Of a DNA stretch of 64,000 nucleotides, positions 8,110 to 16,786 are shown in pieces. The stretch's first letter is position 1. The number at the start of each line of letters is the position of its first letter. Made by a program: the position numbers and the translations under genes. Source of the DNA: DATFNI01 sp963712305 (lineage in GTDB: Bacteria > Bacteroidota > Rhodothermia > Balneolales > DATFMH01). The DNA lies in assembly GCA_963712305.1 (NCBI GenBank), contig CAVQHI010000001.1, positions 62,001 to 126,000 on the forward strand. The letters run 5' to 3'. Below the pieces are notes generated by a model, which was given only the letters and a program-made list of their open reading frames with translations, did no database searches and had not been told where the DNA came from.

Positions 8110-9132
8110 CTAACAACAAACCTCTTTTAAATGTTTCATCGATAAATCTGCAGGTTTTTGGCACCCCAACAGACAAAGAGCCATTCTCATTTCTTTCTGC
8201 CAGTCATTGTAAAGTTTCTCCAGGCCATCGTACCCATGATCAATAATTGCTTTAATAACCGGTTGTGCAGCAGCTGCCATGCTGGCACCTAAACAAAGTG
8301 ATTTGATGATATCGAAAGATGAACGTATCCCGCCTGAAGCAATCAATTTACAGTTTTGCGGGCCATTTTCCTTGATGTCCAAAAGACAATCAACGGTCGG
8401 GATACCCCATTCATCAAAAATCTTTTTATGAGGATGATCGGGGTCCCGTTCATTTTCGATACGCGACCAGCTCGTTCCACCCGCTCCTGCTACATCGATA
8501 ACGGAAACTCCTGAATCCACCAGGCGTCGGGCGACAGACGCATTAATTCCAGCACCTGTCTCTTTTACGATAACAGGCAACTGCGTTTTTGTAACCAGTT
8601 CACCAATACCGTTCAGAATGCCCTTAAAAGACCGGTCGCCTTCGGGCTGCATGAGCTCCTGCAAAACGTTGAGATGTACAATAACACCGTCAGCCTGAAT
8701 CGACTCTATCATTGTTTCAATAGCTCCGCTCTTCACGGCGGCTTCAACCTGGCAACCACCAAGGTTGGCCGCGATAAAAGCATTCGGAGCCTCTTTACGG
8801 ACAACGGAAAATGTATCTTTTGATTCCGGCTTTTCAATGAGTATACGTTGACTTCCAACTCCAAACGGAAGATTTTCTTTTTCACAAAAAGCGGCAATGA
8901 TGGCATTAACGGCCCCGCCTTTGGCATACCCGCCAGTCATGGACGAGATAAAAAGAGGAAATGCGAAAGTCCGGTCTAACAAAGAACCTTCTGTACTGAT
9001 ATCGTCAAGATCAATCTCAGGCAACGCATTGTGGACAAAGTCATAGCGTTCTAAGCCGGTTGTTTTTTTATACGATGACCGGCCCGAAACACTTAATTCC
9101 ACATGTTCAGCTTTACGTTGACTGATAGACAT
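8110..9132 (-). CDS. fni: Type 2 isopentenyl-diphosphate delta-isomerase (FMN-dependent)
   Basis: Interconverts isopentenyl and dimethylallyl diphosphate using reduced FMN. The 340-residue TIM barrel shows the family signatures RKAEHVEL (7-13), SSMTGGYA, GVGSQR, AANLGGCQ, the Gln-containing HLNVLQELMQPEGDRSF loop, VKETGAGI and the phosphate-binding ASGGIRSSFDI plus LGASMAAAAQP. It is unrelated in sequence to the Nudix-fold type 1 enzyme. It sits between an SDR gene and the polyprenyl synthase gene on the same strand. Confidence 0.95.
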   Translation of the reverse strand: MSISQRKAEHVELSVSGRSSYKKTTGLERYDFVHNALPEIDLDDISTEGSLLDRTFAFPLFISSMTGGYAKGGAVNAIIAAFCEKENLPFGVGSQRILIEKPESKDTFSVVRKEAPNAFIAANLGGCQVEAAVKSGAIETMIESIQADGVIVHLNVLQELMQPEGDRSFKGILNGIGELVTKTQLPVIVKETGAGINASVARRLVDSGVSVIDVAGAGGTSWSRIENERDPDHPHKKIFDEWGIPTVDCLLDIKENGPQNCKLIASGGIRSSFDIIKSLCLGASMAAAAQPVIKAIIDHGYDGLEKLYNDWQKEMRMALCLLGCQKPADLSMKHLKEVCC

Positions 9133-9190
9133 GATTTAGCAGGTTACATGATCAATTAAAAGGTAAGCAAGGGATTTGAATCGATAAAAA

Positions 9191-9937
9191 TCAGATCATA
9201 TACGATCCGCCGTTGATGTGAAACGTGGATCCCGTGAGATGCCTTACTTTACCACTGGCAAGCCATGAGACAAGCTCCCCAACCTGCGACGGAGGTGTAA
9301 GTTCAGGCATAACGACATCCTGCATCAAATAATCTTCACCATATATGGGTATCGTTTGTCTGGCCATGTCGGTATCGATAAATCCGGGAGCGATGCTATA
9401 TGCCGCGATATGCTTTTTGCCGAAACCACGTGCCGCTGTCTTAGTGAAAGCCACCAGCCCGCCCTTAGAGGCTGCATAGGGCGCATATGAGGCTGTATCA
9501 CCTCTGTACGCTGCCCGCGATGCGATATTGATAAGAATACCACTGACATCATGCTCCGCCCAATAATTAAGAGCCCAGCGGGAAAGTCTGACCGGAGAAG
9601 TGAGATTGATAGCAAGCGTGCGTTCCCAGTTCGCATTCCAATCATCTTCAGAGGTGTTGAATTCAACATCTTCGGAAATACCGGCATTATTTATGATGAC
9701 GTTAATGCCGTTGTCTTTTTCAATTAGCGGACGTAAACGCGTTTCCACTTCACGGGCATTTCCAAGATCGACATTAACTCCCTGAAACCGATCATTTTTA
9801 TAAAATTCTTTGGGAAAAGAAGACCGGATTGCTGTTCCTGTAACACTTGCGCCGGAATCCAGCAAGCATTTAGCAATGCTTTTGCCAATTCCCCTCGATG
9901 CACCGGTTACCAGCGCATGAACATGTTTATTCTCCAA
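9191..9937 (-). CDS. Short-chain dehydrogenase/reductase (FabG-like)
   Basis: 248-residue classical SDR. The cofactor motif TGASRGIG is at 12-19, NNAG near residue 86 and the catalytic YxxxK as YAPYAASKG, preceded by the Ser in NIASRAAYRG. The C-terminal LTGSTFHINGGSYM matches FabG-type 3-oxoacyl reductases, but substrate cannot be assigned: many SDRs of this shape act on sugars or acyl thioesters. It lies 12 bp after the DUF2480 gene and before fni in the same run. Confidence 0.8.
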   Translation of the reverse strand: MENKHVHALVTGASRGIGKSIAKCLLDSGASVTGTAIRSSFPKEFYKNDRFQGVNVDLGNAREVETRLRPLIEKDNGINVIINNAGISEDVEFNTSEDDWNANWERTLAINLTSPVRLSRWALNYWAEHDVSGILINIASRAAYRGDTASYAPYAASKGGLVAFTKTAARGFGKKHIAAYSIAPGFIDTDMARQTIPIYGEDYLMQDVVMPELTPPSQVGELVSWLASGKVRHLTGSTFHINGGSYMI

Positions 9938-9949
9938 AGATTTATCTGA

Positions 9950-10459
9950 TTAGTTTTTGGGTTTGCGATAGATTGGAACGAAAGAACAGGCTTCGCCATA
10001 CATTAATCGTTCTACATGGGGCAGCAACTTCTGTGTAACCAAAAAATAAGCATATGGCGGGATAGTCTCATCACTGCACCCTTTTATGATCACGCGACGG
10101 CCCTCATATTGGCTCCAGTTCTCATGTTCAAAAGCTTGCCGATACAGGTCCTCAAGAGCCCTTTGCCGATCTCCTAATTTGACTTCTTTAGCAAATGGAA
10201 GCGCATGTGAGGCGACCAGCATAAACGCCCATGGAGCCAGGATGGCATCTGTCGAACAAAAAACCGCCAATATATTGCCCTCGTATTGCGACCAGTCGTG
10301 CTGATCGAGATATTCCCGGAAATCTTTCTCTTTTAGCAGAAGTTCCTGAAACAGGAAGTCTTTGATATCCAGCTCCTTAACAATCGAAGGATCACAGTAT
10401 TTCTTAAGATCGATGGTTATCAGTCCTGAATTGGCAACTTTATTAACAACTGGTTCCAT
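9950..10459 (-). CDS. DUF2480 family protein
   Basis: 169-residue soluble protein without signal peptide or membrane segment. Its repeated WSQYEGxxxxxxxCS pattern (HDWSQYEGNILAVFCSTDAI and ENWSQYEGRRVIIKGCSDET) shows an internal duplication of about 65 residues and is characteristic of DUF2480. The family is found in Bacteroidota-group genomes, typically beside suf genes, and a role in Fe-S assembly has been suggested only from context. Here it is 15 bp downstream of the HesB/IscA gene, consistent with that. Confidence 0.82.
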   Translation of the reverse strand: MEPVVNKVANSGLITIDLKKYCDPSIVKELDIKDFLFQELLLKEKDFREYLDQHDWSQYEGNILAVFCSTDAILAPWAFMLVASHALPFAKEVKLGDRQRALEDLYRQAFEHENWSQYEGRRVIIKGCSDETIPPYAYFLVTQKLLPHVERLMYGEACSFVPIYRKPKN

Positions 10460-10474
10460 AAAGATCTTTGTTTC

Positions 10475-10813
10475 TCAGATTGCGAAAGATTCGCCGCATG
10501 AACAGGTACGGTTAGCGTTGGGGTTATTAAAATGAAACCCCTGTCCTTTCAAGCCATCCGTGTAGTCGAGCACCGTGCCCGCCAGGTAAAGAAAGCTTCT
10601 CATATCGACAACAATATCAATCCCATTATCTACGAAATGCTGGTCTTTGGGATCTTCCTCTGAATCGTCCTTATCAAAATCAATCTTATAGGTCAGTCCG
10701 GAACACCCACCGCCAACGACGCCAATCCGTAAAGGAACATCCTCAGCCAGTTGCTGTTCCAGACGGATGTTTTTGATTCTTTCTGCTGCTCGTTCGCTTA
10801 CTTTAATAGACAT
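10475..10813 (-). CDS. HesB/IscA-type Fe-S assembly A-type carrier
   Basis: 112-residue A-type carrier or scaffold for Fe-S clusters. The three conserved cysteines are present: GGGCSGLTY near residue 37 and the C-terminal TCSCGESF. The LRIGVVGGGCSGLTYKIDF strand and GFxFNNPNA are family signatures. SufA, IscA and ErpA cannot be separated by sequence alone, so I give no symbol. It is part of the suf run, downstream of nfu with a 134-bp gap filled partly by a tandem repeat. Confidence 0.9.
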   Translation of the reverse strand: MSIKVSERAAERIKNIRLEQQLAEDVPLRIGVVGGGCSGLTYKIDFDKDDSEEDPKDQHFVDNGIDIVVDMRSFLYLAGTVLDYTDGLKGQGFHFNNPNANRTCSCGESFAI

Positions 10814-10882
10814 AACTTCAAAATGGATTGTTATGGGTTTGCATCCGTTAGCATAGGGTAGTAAGACATCGTCTTACCTTTC

Positions 10883-10935
10883 CTCACTACTCACTACTCA
10901 CTACTCACTACTCACTACTCACTACTCACTACTCA
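10883..10935. repeat. Tandem heptamer array (CTCACTA x7.6)
   Basis: Seven exact copies of the 7-bp unit CTCACTA followed by a partial CTCA, between nfu and the HesB gene. The unit has no spacer, so this is not CRISPR. A related, more degenerate CTCA-headed array occurs at 34764-34814. Being inside a likely operon, it could change intercistronic distance by slippage; no effect can be shown from sequence. Confidence 0.9.
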
Positions 10936-10947
10936 AGACTAATTTAT

Positions 10948-11502
10948 TCACACATTAACTACCTGGATGTTGGGATCGATACGCTTCACCATACTTTCAA
11001 TGGCAAACAAAGTACCGGACATTGCTGTCGGACATGTTCCGCAAGCGCCCTGGTAGTGTACACGAAGCACATCATCTTCCATACCCAGTATTTGCAGTCC
11101 GCCGCCATCGGCTAACAAATACGGACGAACTTGCTCATCAAGCATTTGATTGATCAGGTTCATTCTTGGATCGGATGATTCCTTGGCCTCACGTGTTGCA
11201 TGTACTTCCTCATCTTCAATGATGTTATGAAGTGGTTCTGCTTCACGAATAGGCGGGGCCAATTCACGCAGCAACTCAGGCCAGTCAGCTTCTCCGTCCT
11301 GTGTTACAGTTACATATTTATCAACATAATAGACAGAGATGACATGTGGAATCGCAAAAAGAGTTTTTGCAAATTCGTCATCGTCTTTTACCTGATCGGA
11401 CGAGTCATATGAACGTGTAACTCCCTGACTGATCGGTTCCTTGAGTACAAACCGCATGGCATCAGGATTCGGCGTTCGTTCTATCTCGGCAATCTTTGGC
11501 AT
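10948..11502 (-). CDS. Nfu/NifU-like Fe-S scaffold protein
   Basis: 184 residues in two parts. The N-terminal Nfu_N domain (ERTPNPDAMRFVL, residues 8-20) is joined to a C-terminal NifU domain with the cluster-binding GACGTCPTA motif (Cys154 and Cys157). Proteins of this layout accept clusters from SufBCD and pass them to target enzymes. The DGGGLQILG strand before the CxxC is typical. It lies 85 bp downstream of sufS. Confidence 0.9.
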   Translation of the reverse strand: MPKIAEIERTPNPDAMRFVLKEPISQGVTRSYDSSDQVKDDDEFAKTLFAIPHVISVYYVDKYVTVTQDGEADWPELLRELAPPIREAEPLHNIIEDEEVHATREAKESSDPRMNLINQMLDEQVRPYLLADGGGLQILGMEDDVLRVHYQGACGTCPTAMSGTLFAIESMVKRIDPNIQVVNV

Positions 11503-11587
11503 AGTTCTATAATTTTATAATTCTTTTGATAGCTGGTTTGTTAACGAAATAATCTCGTTTCTCGTATATCCAAAGTGTAACAATACG

Positions 11588-12862
11588 TTAAGCAAAAATA
11601 CGCTTTACAATCTTCAGACTATCAACAAGTTTATCTACTTCTTCTTGCGTATTGAAGACTGAGAAGGAAGCCCTTGCCGTAGCCGGAAGTTCGAGACGAT
11701 CCATCAGCGGCTGTGCACAATGATGACCCGTTCTGATGGCTATGCCCTGCTGATCAAGCAAGGTACCAATATCGTGTGGATGGATATCCTCAAGCATGAA
11801 GGAGACGATTGAGGCTTTATCCGGAGCAGTACCGATAATCCTAAGTCCATCGATACTGAGTAATCTTTCGGTAGCGTACTGGAGTAACTCATGTTCATGT
11901 TGCTGCATACCCGCAAAACCGATATCCCGGATATAATCAATGGCTGTTCCCAGACCAATGGCTGCCACGATTGGTGGCGTACCTGCTTCGAATTTGAATG
12001 GTGTTTCGTTGTATGTCGTATGTTCGAATGTAACGCGATCAATCATCTCTCCACCACCGCGATATGGGGGCATCTCATCGAGCCAATGTTTTTTGCCATA
12101 TAAAACACCGATGCCGGTAGGACCGTACATCTTATGTCCTGAAAAGACAAAGAAATCACAATCCATATCCTGAACATCTACCGGCATATGCGGGGCTGAC
12201 TGAGCACCATCAATCAAAACCGGCACATCATGTTCATGGGCGATGTCGATATATTCCTTAACCGGGTTGACGGTTCCGAGAACATTTGAAATCTGGGTTA
12301 TAGCCAGGAGTCGCGTCTTTGCGCCGATCATCTTTGTAAAATGATCAAAATCCAATACACCTCGATCATCCATTGGAATGACACGTATAACGGCGCCGAC
12401 CTGTTCGGCGATAATCTGCCACGGTACGATATTGGCGTGATGTTCCATTTCGGTTAGAATGATCTCATCACCCTCACGAAAATTCATTCGCCCAAATGTG
12501 TTGGCCACCAAATTAATAGCGTCGGTTGTCCCGTATGTCCAGACGATCTCCTCACGGAACCGGGCATTAATAAACTCTTTGACCTTATCACGGGCTTCTT
12601 CCATCGCAATAGTCGCTTTGGTACTCAGCGTGTGGATGCCGCGATGCACATTTGCATGTTCGTGCCGGTGATAGTGGTTAATCCGTTCAATTACGGAAAC
12701 GGGCATCTGGTTAGAAGCGGCACTGTCGAGATAAACCAATGGTACATCATGCACCTGTTCAGTCAACACTGGAAAATCTTCACGAATCGTATTGATATCC
12801 AGTTTTGTTTTTTGCACGGGCTTCATCCCTGTGCCGATTTGGTTTACCTCTGTGTTATTCAT
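11588..12862 (-). CDS. sufS: Cysteine desulfurase SufS
   Basis: PLP enzyme that takes sulfur from cysteine for Fe-S cluster building. The 424 residues include the PLP lysine in SGHKMYGPTG (Lys244), TEMEHHANIVPWQ around 138-149, DGAQSAPH (218-225) and the persulfide cysteine in RTGHHCAQP (Cys382). The single-residue-type HHCAQ loop places it in the group II (SufS/CsdA) class. No SufE or SufU partner gene is present in the run. Its start overlaps the sufD end by 4 nt (ATGA), implying translational coupling. Confidence 0.95.
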   Translation of the reverse strand: MNNTEVNQIGTGMKPVQKTKLDINTIREDFPVLTEQVHDVPLVYLDSAASNQMPVSVIERINHYHRHEHANVHRGIHTLSTKATIAMEEARDKVKEFINARFREEIVWTYGTTDAINLVANTFGRMNFREGDEIILTEMEHHANIVPWQIIAEQVGAVIRVIPMDDRGVLDFDHFTKMIGAKTRLLAITQISNVLGTVNPVKEYIDIAHEHDVPVLIDGAQSAPHMPVDVQDMDCDFFVFSGHKMYGPTGIGVLYGKKHWLDEMPPYRGGGEMIDRVTFEHTTYNETPFKFEAGTPPIVAAIGLGTAIDYIRDIGFAGMQQHEHELLQYATERLLSIDGLRIIGTAPDKASIVSFMLEDIHPHDIGTLLDQQGIAIRTGHHCAQPLMDRLELPATARASFSVFNTQEEVDKLVDSLKIVKRIFA

Positions 12863-14202
12863 ACCAGATCCTCTATCTCCTCATTTCTGTTCGAAAACTT
12901 ACTGACAGCAGAACCGAGCTGCCGTTGAAGAGAATTTATGGGAATTCGCTGAATAATATCGAGTGCAAAACCAGTAGCCAGCAATTGCCGTGCTGTATCT
13001 TCTGAGAGGCCACGGCTTTGCAGATAAAACAGCTCATCAGCATCGAACTGCCCCACCGTTGCACCGTGCGAACATTTCACATCATCCGCAAAGATTTCGA
13101 GCTGTGGTTTGGTGTCGACGGTCCCATCTTTAGAGAGCAACAAATTGCGGTTTTCCTGAAACGAGTCCGTTTTCTGCGCGGCCCGGTGAACGTAAATCTT
13201 GCCATTAAACACCGAATGTGATTTATCATCAACCAATGTCTTGTGCAACTGGTGACTCGTGCAATATGGTTGCTGATGATCCATAAGTGTATGAGTATCA
13301 GACAACTGATCGTCGTGTATCATAACCAGTCCATCAAGCGTACAATTGATCTCGCGGCCAGCCAATGTTGAATACACATCATTGCGTGAGATCCTGGATC
13401 CGATGTGCACTGAGTACGACTCGTAGTCGCTATGTTCATCCAGTGTCGCTCCAACTCTGCTCACGTGAAATGCCTGCGGTGATTCTCGCTGAACTCTTGT
13501 ATGAAGTAAATGCGCTCCATCGTCCAACTTAATTTCGACAACAGGTGAATTGAAATACACCGATTGTCCCAGACCAACATAATCCTCGACGATCGTAAAT
13601 TTGCTGAATTGGCCACCAATAATCAGACAGCGAGGAACAGCAAAAAATGGTTCATGAGTGTCAGTCGATATAAATTGAAAATGTATCGGAGTCTCTACCT
13701 TAGTATTGGCAGGAACATTCAGATAGATTCCGTTCTGCAAAAAGGAAGTATTGAGATAGAGGAACGGATCGTTCTCAATCCTCATATGATTTCCAAGCTC
13801 CTCGCGAACAATATCCTCGTCTTGCCCGGCCACTTCAGTGAGAGGTAACAGCTTAACGCCATCAGGAAGGTTTGACGTTGAAGAAAGTTCGGGATGATAA
13901 ATTCCGTTAACGAAGACAAGTCTGGCTCCGTCAGCTTCCGAAATTTCGTACTCTGAGAAGTCATCCTTAGTCACATTCGCATTAGCCTTAAAGAATGGGA
14001 TAAATGAGGAACGAAGCAGCGGACTCATGTTGGTGTACTTCCACTCCTCATCTCTACCCGTCGGAACAGGTAATTCCGGCAATACCTCTGCCGCTACATC
14101 GCCGAATGCGCTCAGTAACGGAGAGTCCACAGTCAGAGACTTTCTGTATGTCAGCAGATCTGAAAAAAATGTTGCCTCTTTATTCGCCACAATACTCCTC
14201 AA
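12859..14202 (-). CDS. sufD: Fe-S cluster assembly protein SufD
   Basis: Subunit of the SufBC2D scaffold complex. 447 residues with the N-terminal helical part (PVPTGRDEEWKYTN) and the right-handed beta-helix core ending in the family signature DDVKCSHGATVGQFDADELFYL, followed by QSRGLSEDTAR. It follows sufC immediately (the start codon abuts the sufC stop) and overlaps sufS by 4 nt, so the four suf genes are tightly coupled. Confidence 0.95.
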   Translation of the reverse strand: MRSIVANKEATFFSDLLTYRKSLTVDSPLLSAFGDVAAEVLPELPVPTGRDEEWKYTNMSPLLRSSFIPFFKANANVTKDDFSEYEISEADGARLVFVNGIYHPELSSTSNLPDGVKLLPLTEVAGQDEDIVREELGNHMRIENDPFLYLNTSFLQNGIYLNVPANTKVETPIHFQFISTDTHEPFFAVPRCLIIGGQFSKFTIVEDYVGLGQSVYFNSPVVEIKLDDGAHLLHTRVQRESPQAFHVSRVGATLDEHSDYESYSVHIGSRISRNDVYSTLAGREINCTLDGLVMIHDDQLSDTHTLMDHQQPYCTSHQLHKTLVDDKSHSVFNGKIYVHRAAQKTDSFQENRNLLLSKDGTVDTKPQLEIFADDVKCSHGATVGQFDADELFYLQSRGLSEDTARQLLATGFALDIIQRIPINSLQRQLGSAVSKFSNRNEEIEDLV

Positions 14203-14970
14203 TTACTTTACTTCGCCGTTTACAGGTATTTCATCCGTTACCCAGTCGTAGCCGCGCTCTTCAAGTTTAAGGGCCAGTTCTTTACCACCGGATTTGTAGA
14301 TTCGTCCTTTGACCATCACATGGACAAAATCAGGTACGACGTAATCCAGAATACGCTGATAGTGAGTAACAAGGACAATTCCTTTTTGGTTATCGGCAAT
14401 CTTGTTAATACCCTCGGCGACAATGCGTAGTGCATCGATGTCGAGTCCTGAGTCTGTCTCATCAAGGATCGACAGTTTGGGATCAAGCACAGCCATCTGC
14501 AGGATTTCATTCCGTTTCTTCTCTCCACCGGAAAAACCCGCGTTGACGCTACGTTTGAGAAACTCAGGATCCATATCAACAAGTTTGAGCTTTTCGCGGA
14601 TGTAATCGTCAAATTCGAGCGGGTCAAGCTCCTCCTCGCCACGTTTTTCACGGAGAGAGTTATAAGCCTGGCGCAAGAATGTAGAATTATTAACACCGGG
14701 TATTTCTACCGGGTATTGAAAAGCCAAAAACAAGCCAGCCTGAGCACGTTCCTGCGGATCCAACTCCAGGATGTTTTGTCCATCTATAAGCACTTCACCC
14801 TTTGTCACTTCATAACCGGGATGGCCGGCGATCACTTTAGCCAGTGTACTTTTACCACTTCCATTAGGACCCATGATCGCATGGATCTCGCCTTTATTTA
14901 CTTCAAGATTAATACCCTTCAGGATTTCATTGCCCTCTACTGTGGCATGCAGATCTCGTATTGTAAGCAC
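14203..14970 (-). CDS. sufC: Fe-S cluster assembly ATPase SufC
   Basis: ABC-type ATPase that drives the SufBC2D complex; cytosolic, without a membrane partner. Walker A is GPNGSGKST (34-42), the ABC signature FSGGEKKRNE, Walker B LSILDETDSGLDID and the H-loop LVTHYQRIL. The ETDSGLDID sequence just after Walker B and the length of 255 residues are diagnostic for SufC. It lies 42 bp after sufB and abuts sufD. Confidence 0.96.
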   Translation of the reverse strand: MLTIRDLHATVEGNEILKGINLEVNKGEIHAIMGPNGSGKSTLAKVIAGHPGYEVTKGEVLIDGQNILELDPQERAQAGLFLAFQYPVEIPGVNNSTFLRQAYNSLREKRGEEELDPLEFDDYIREKLKLVDMDPEFLKRSVNAGFSGGEKKRNEILQMAVLDPKLSILDETDSGLDIDALRIVAEGINKIADNQKGIVLVTHYQRILDYVVPDFVHVMVKGRIYKSGGKELALKLEERGYDWVTDEIPVNGEVK

Positions 14971-15012
14971 GTGTTATTAATTTTTAGATGACTATTTTTA
15001 CTATATTTTTTA

Positions 15013-16458
15013 TCAACCTACACTACCTTCTAACTTGATACCCAATAACTTGGTAGCTTCGACAGCAAATTCCATTGGAAGTTCTTTAAACACTTCCTTA
15101 CAAAACCCGTTGATGATCATGGATACGGCGTCTTCCTCACTTAAACCGCGTTGCTGCAGGTAGAAAATCTGATCTTCCCCGACCCGTGAAGTCGTGGCTT
15201 CGTGTTCCACGCTGGCGGTATTATTCTTTGACTCAATATACGGGAAGGTATGAGCACCACACCGGTCACCAATCAGCATGGAATCGCACTGGGAATAATT
15301 TCGTGCGTTGTCAGCTTTCGGGCCAATGTAAACCAATCCACGATAGCTGTTATTAGATTGATCGGCTGAAATACCTTTTGATATGATCGTACTTCGGGTA
15401 TTCTTTCCGAGGTGGTGCATCTTTGTACCGGTATCCGCCTGCATCTTGTTATTGGTCATCGCAACCGAATAGAATTCACCAATGGAATTATCCCCTTTAA
15501 GAATCACGCTCGGATACTTCCAAGTTATTGCAGAACCCGTTTCGACCTGCGTCCAGGAAATTTTCGAATTACGACCTTTACACATTCCGCGTTTAGTCAC
15601 GAAATTGTAAATACCGCCTACCCCTTCTTCATCACCTGCGTACCAATTCTGTACGGTTGAATATTTTATTTCCGCGTCATCGAGCGCAACAAGCTCCACA
15701 ACAGCTGCGTGTAACTGATTCTTGCTGAACATAGGCGCGGTACAGCCTTCGAGATAACTGACATGTGCACCCTCTTCAGCTATGATCAAGGTCCGTTCAA
15801 ACTGGCCTGATTCCTGGTTGTTGATCCGGAAGTAGGTCGACAGTTCCATCGGGCAACGCACACCTTTGGGAACATAAACGAACGATCCGTCCGAAAATAC
15901 AGCAGCGTTGAGCGATGCGAAAAAATTATCGTTATAGGGAACCACCGAACCGAGATATTTTTTCACCAGTTCAGGATGTTTCTGGGTAGCTTCAGAGATG
16001 GAACAGAAAATGACGCCGGCTTCTGCCAGTTTTTCTTTAAAAGTTGTAGCAATTGAGACGCTGTCAAATACCGCATCAACTGCGACCCCGGCCAGCATCT
16101 TTTGTTCACTCAACGGAATACCCAGTTTTTCATAGGTTTCAATGAGCTTGGGGTCCACTTCATCCAGACTCTTCTTTTTTTCTCTTTCCTTTGGAGAAGA
16201 ATAATAAACGACATCCTGGTAATCGATTTTCGGATATGTCAGGTTCGCCCAGTGATGGGGCTCATGCATCGTCTTCCATTTGCGAAATGCCTTTAACCTG
16301 AAATCGAGCATGAATTCAGGTTCATTTTTTTTCTGAGATATCAGGCGAATAATATCCTCGTTCAGACCGCGGGGAAACTCATCATACTCGATATCTGTGA
16401 CAAACCCGTATTTGTATGGCCGTTTAATGACATTATCAACTACTTGGGTATCACTCAT
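15013..16458 (-). CDS. sufB: Fe-S cluster assembly protein SufB
   Basis: Scaffold subunit on which the nascent Fe-S cluster is thought to form. 481 residues with the N-terminal GLNEDIIRLISQKKNEP, the central beta-helix (VPKGVRCPMELSTYFRIN, EGCTAPMFSKNQLHAAVVEL) and the C-terminal signature YIESKNNTASVEHEATTSRVGEDQIFYLQQRGLSEEDA, which contains the conserved acidic and His residues. It is the first gene of the suf run; the promoter should lie in 16459-16786, but I could not identify it with confidence. Confidence 0.96.
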   Translation of the reverse strand: MSDTQVVDNVIKRPYKYGFVTDIEYDEFPRGLNEDIIRLISQKKNEPEFMLDFRLKAFRKWKTMHEPHHWANLTYPKIDYQDVVYYSSPKEREKKKSLDEVDPKLIETYEKLGIPLSEQKMLAGVAVDAVFDSVSIATTFKEKLAEAGVIFCSISEATQKHPELVKKYLGSVVPYNDNFFASLNAAVFSDGSFVYVPKGVRCPMELSTYFRINNQESGQFERTLIIAEEGAHVSYLEGCTAPMFSKNQLHAAVVELVALDDAEIKYSTVQNWYAGDEEGVGGIYNFVTKRGMCKGRNSKISWTQVETGSAITWKYPSVILKGDNSIGEFYSVAMTNNKMQADTGTKMHHLGKNTRSTIISKGISADQSNNSYRGLVYIGPKADNARNYSQCDSMLIGDRCGAHTFPYIESKNNTASVEHEATTSRVGEDQIFYLQQRGLSEEDAVSMIINGFCKEVFKELPMEFAVEATKLLGIKLEGSVG

Positions 16459-16786
16459 ATAAAAATCCGGATCGTTTTTTACTTGTGAAAGAGATCGTGT
16501 AGTGCCAGAAATTTGAAAACCTGCTATCCATCGATTAACTAATGATTTTCAATGATAATCTGCACCACGTTTATCTGGACTGAATATAAGAAAATCATAT
16601 GGTGATTAACAGCGAAAAACAGGTATTTCGTTCGATTATTTTTAATCAATCTAAATAACGCACTATCACCATTGATATTGGATACTCTCTGAAAGAAATG
16701 CATTTATCCTGGTCTCAAACAACGGCTTTTATACGTCAAGTAAGGGTAATCCCCTGTGATTACCCCCCGTAGCCCAGAGAAACTTA
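16459..16786. other. Intergenic region upstream of sufB
   Basis: 328 bp between the czcA-type gene stop and the sufB start, both on the minus strand. It holds one copy of the GGGTAATC hairpin repeat (16742-16766) and otherwise AT-rich DNA where the suf promoter is expected. No small gene and no clear operator was recognised. I saw no Rrf2-type regulator gene nearby. Confidence 0.5.
16742..16766. repeat. Hairpin repeat, GGGTAATC/GATTACCC type (copy 1)
   Basis: Inverted repeat with 8-bp arms GGGTAATC and GATTACCC around CCCCT(G)-type loop bases. It lies about 20 bp after the czcA-type stop codon. The same motif recurs at 36233-36260 and 42683-42710, and in diverged form at 24911-24943 and 47941-47973. 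Confidence 0.8.
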
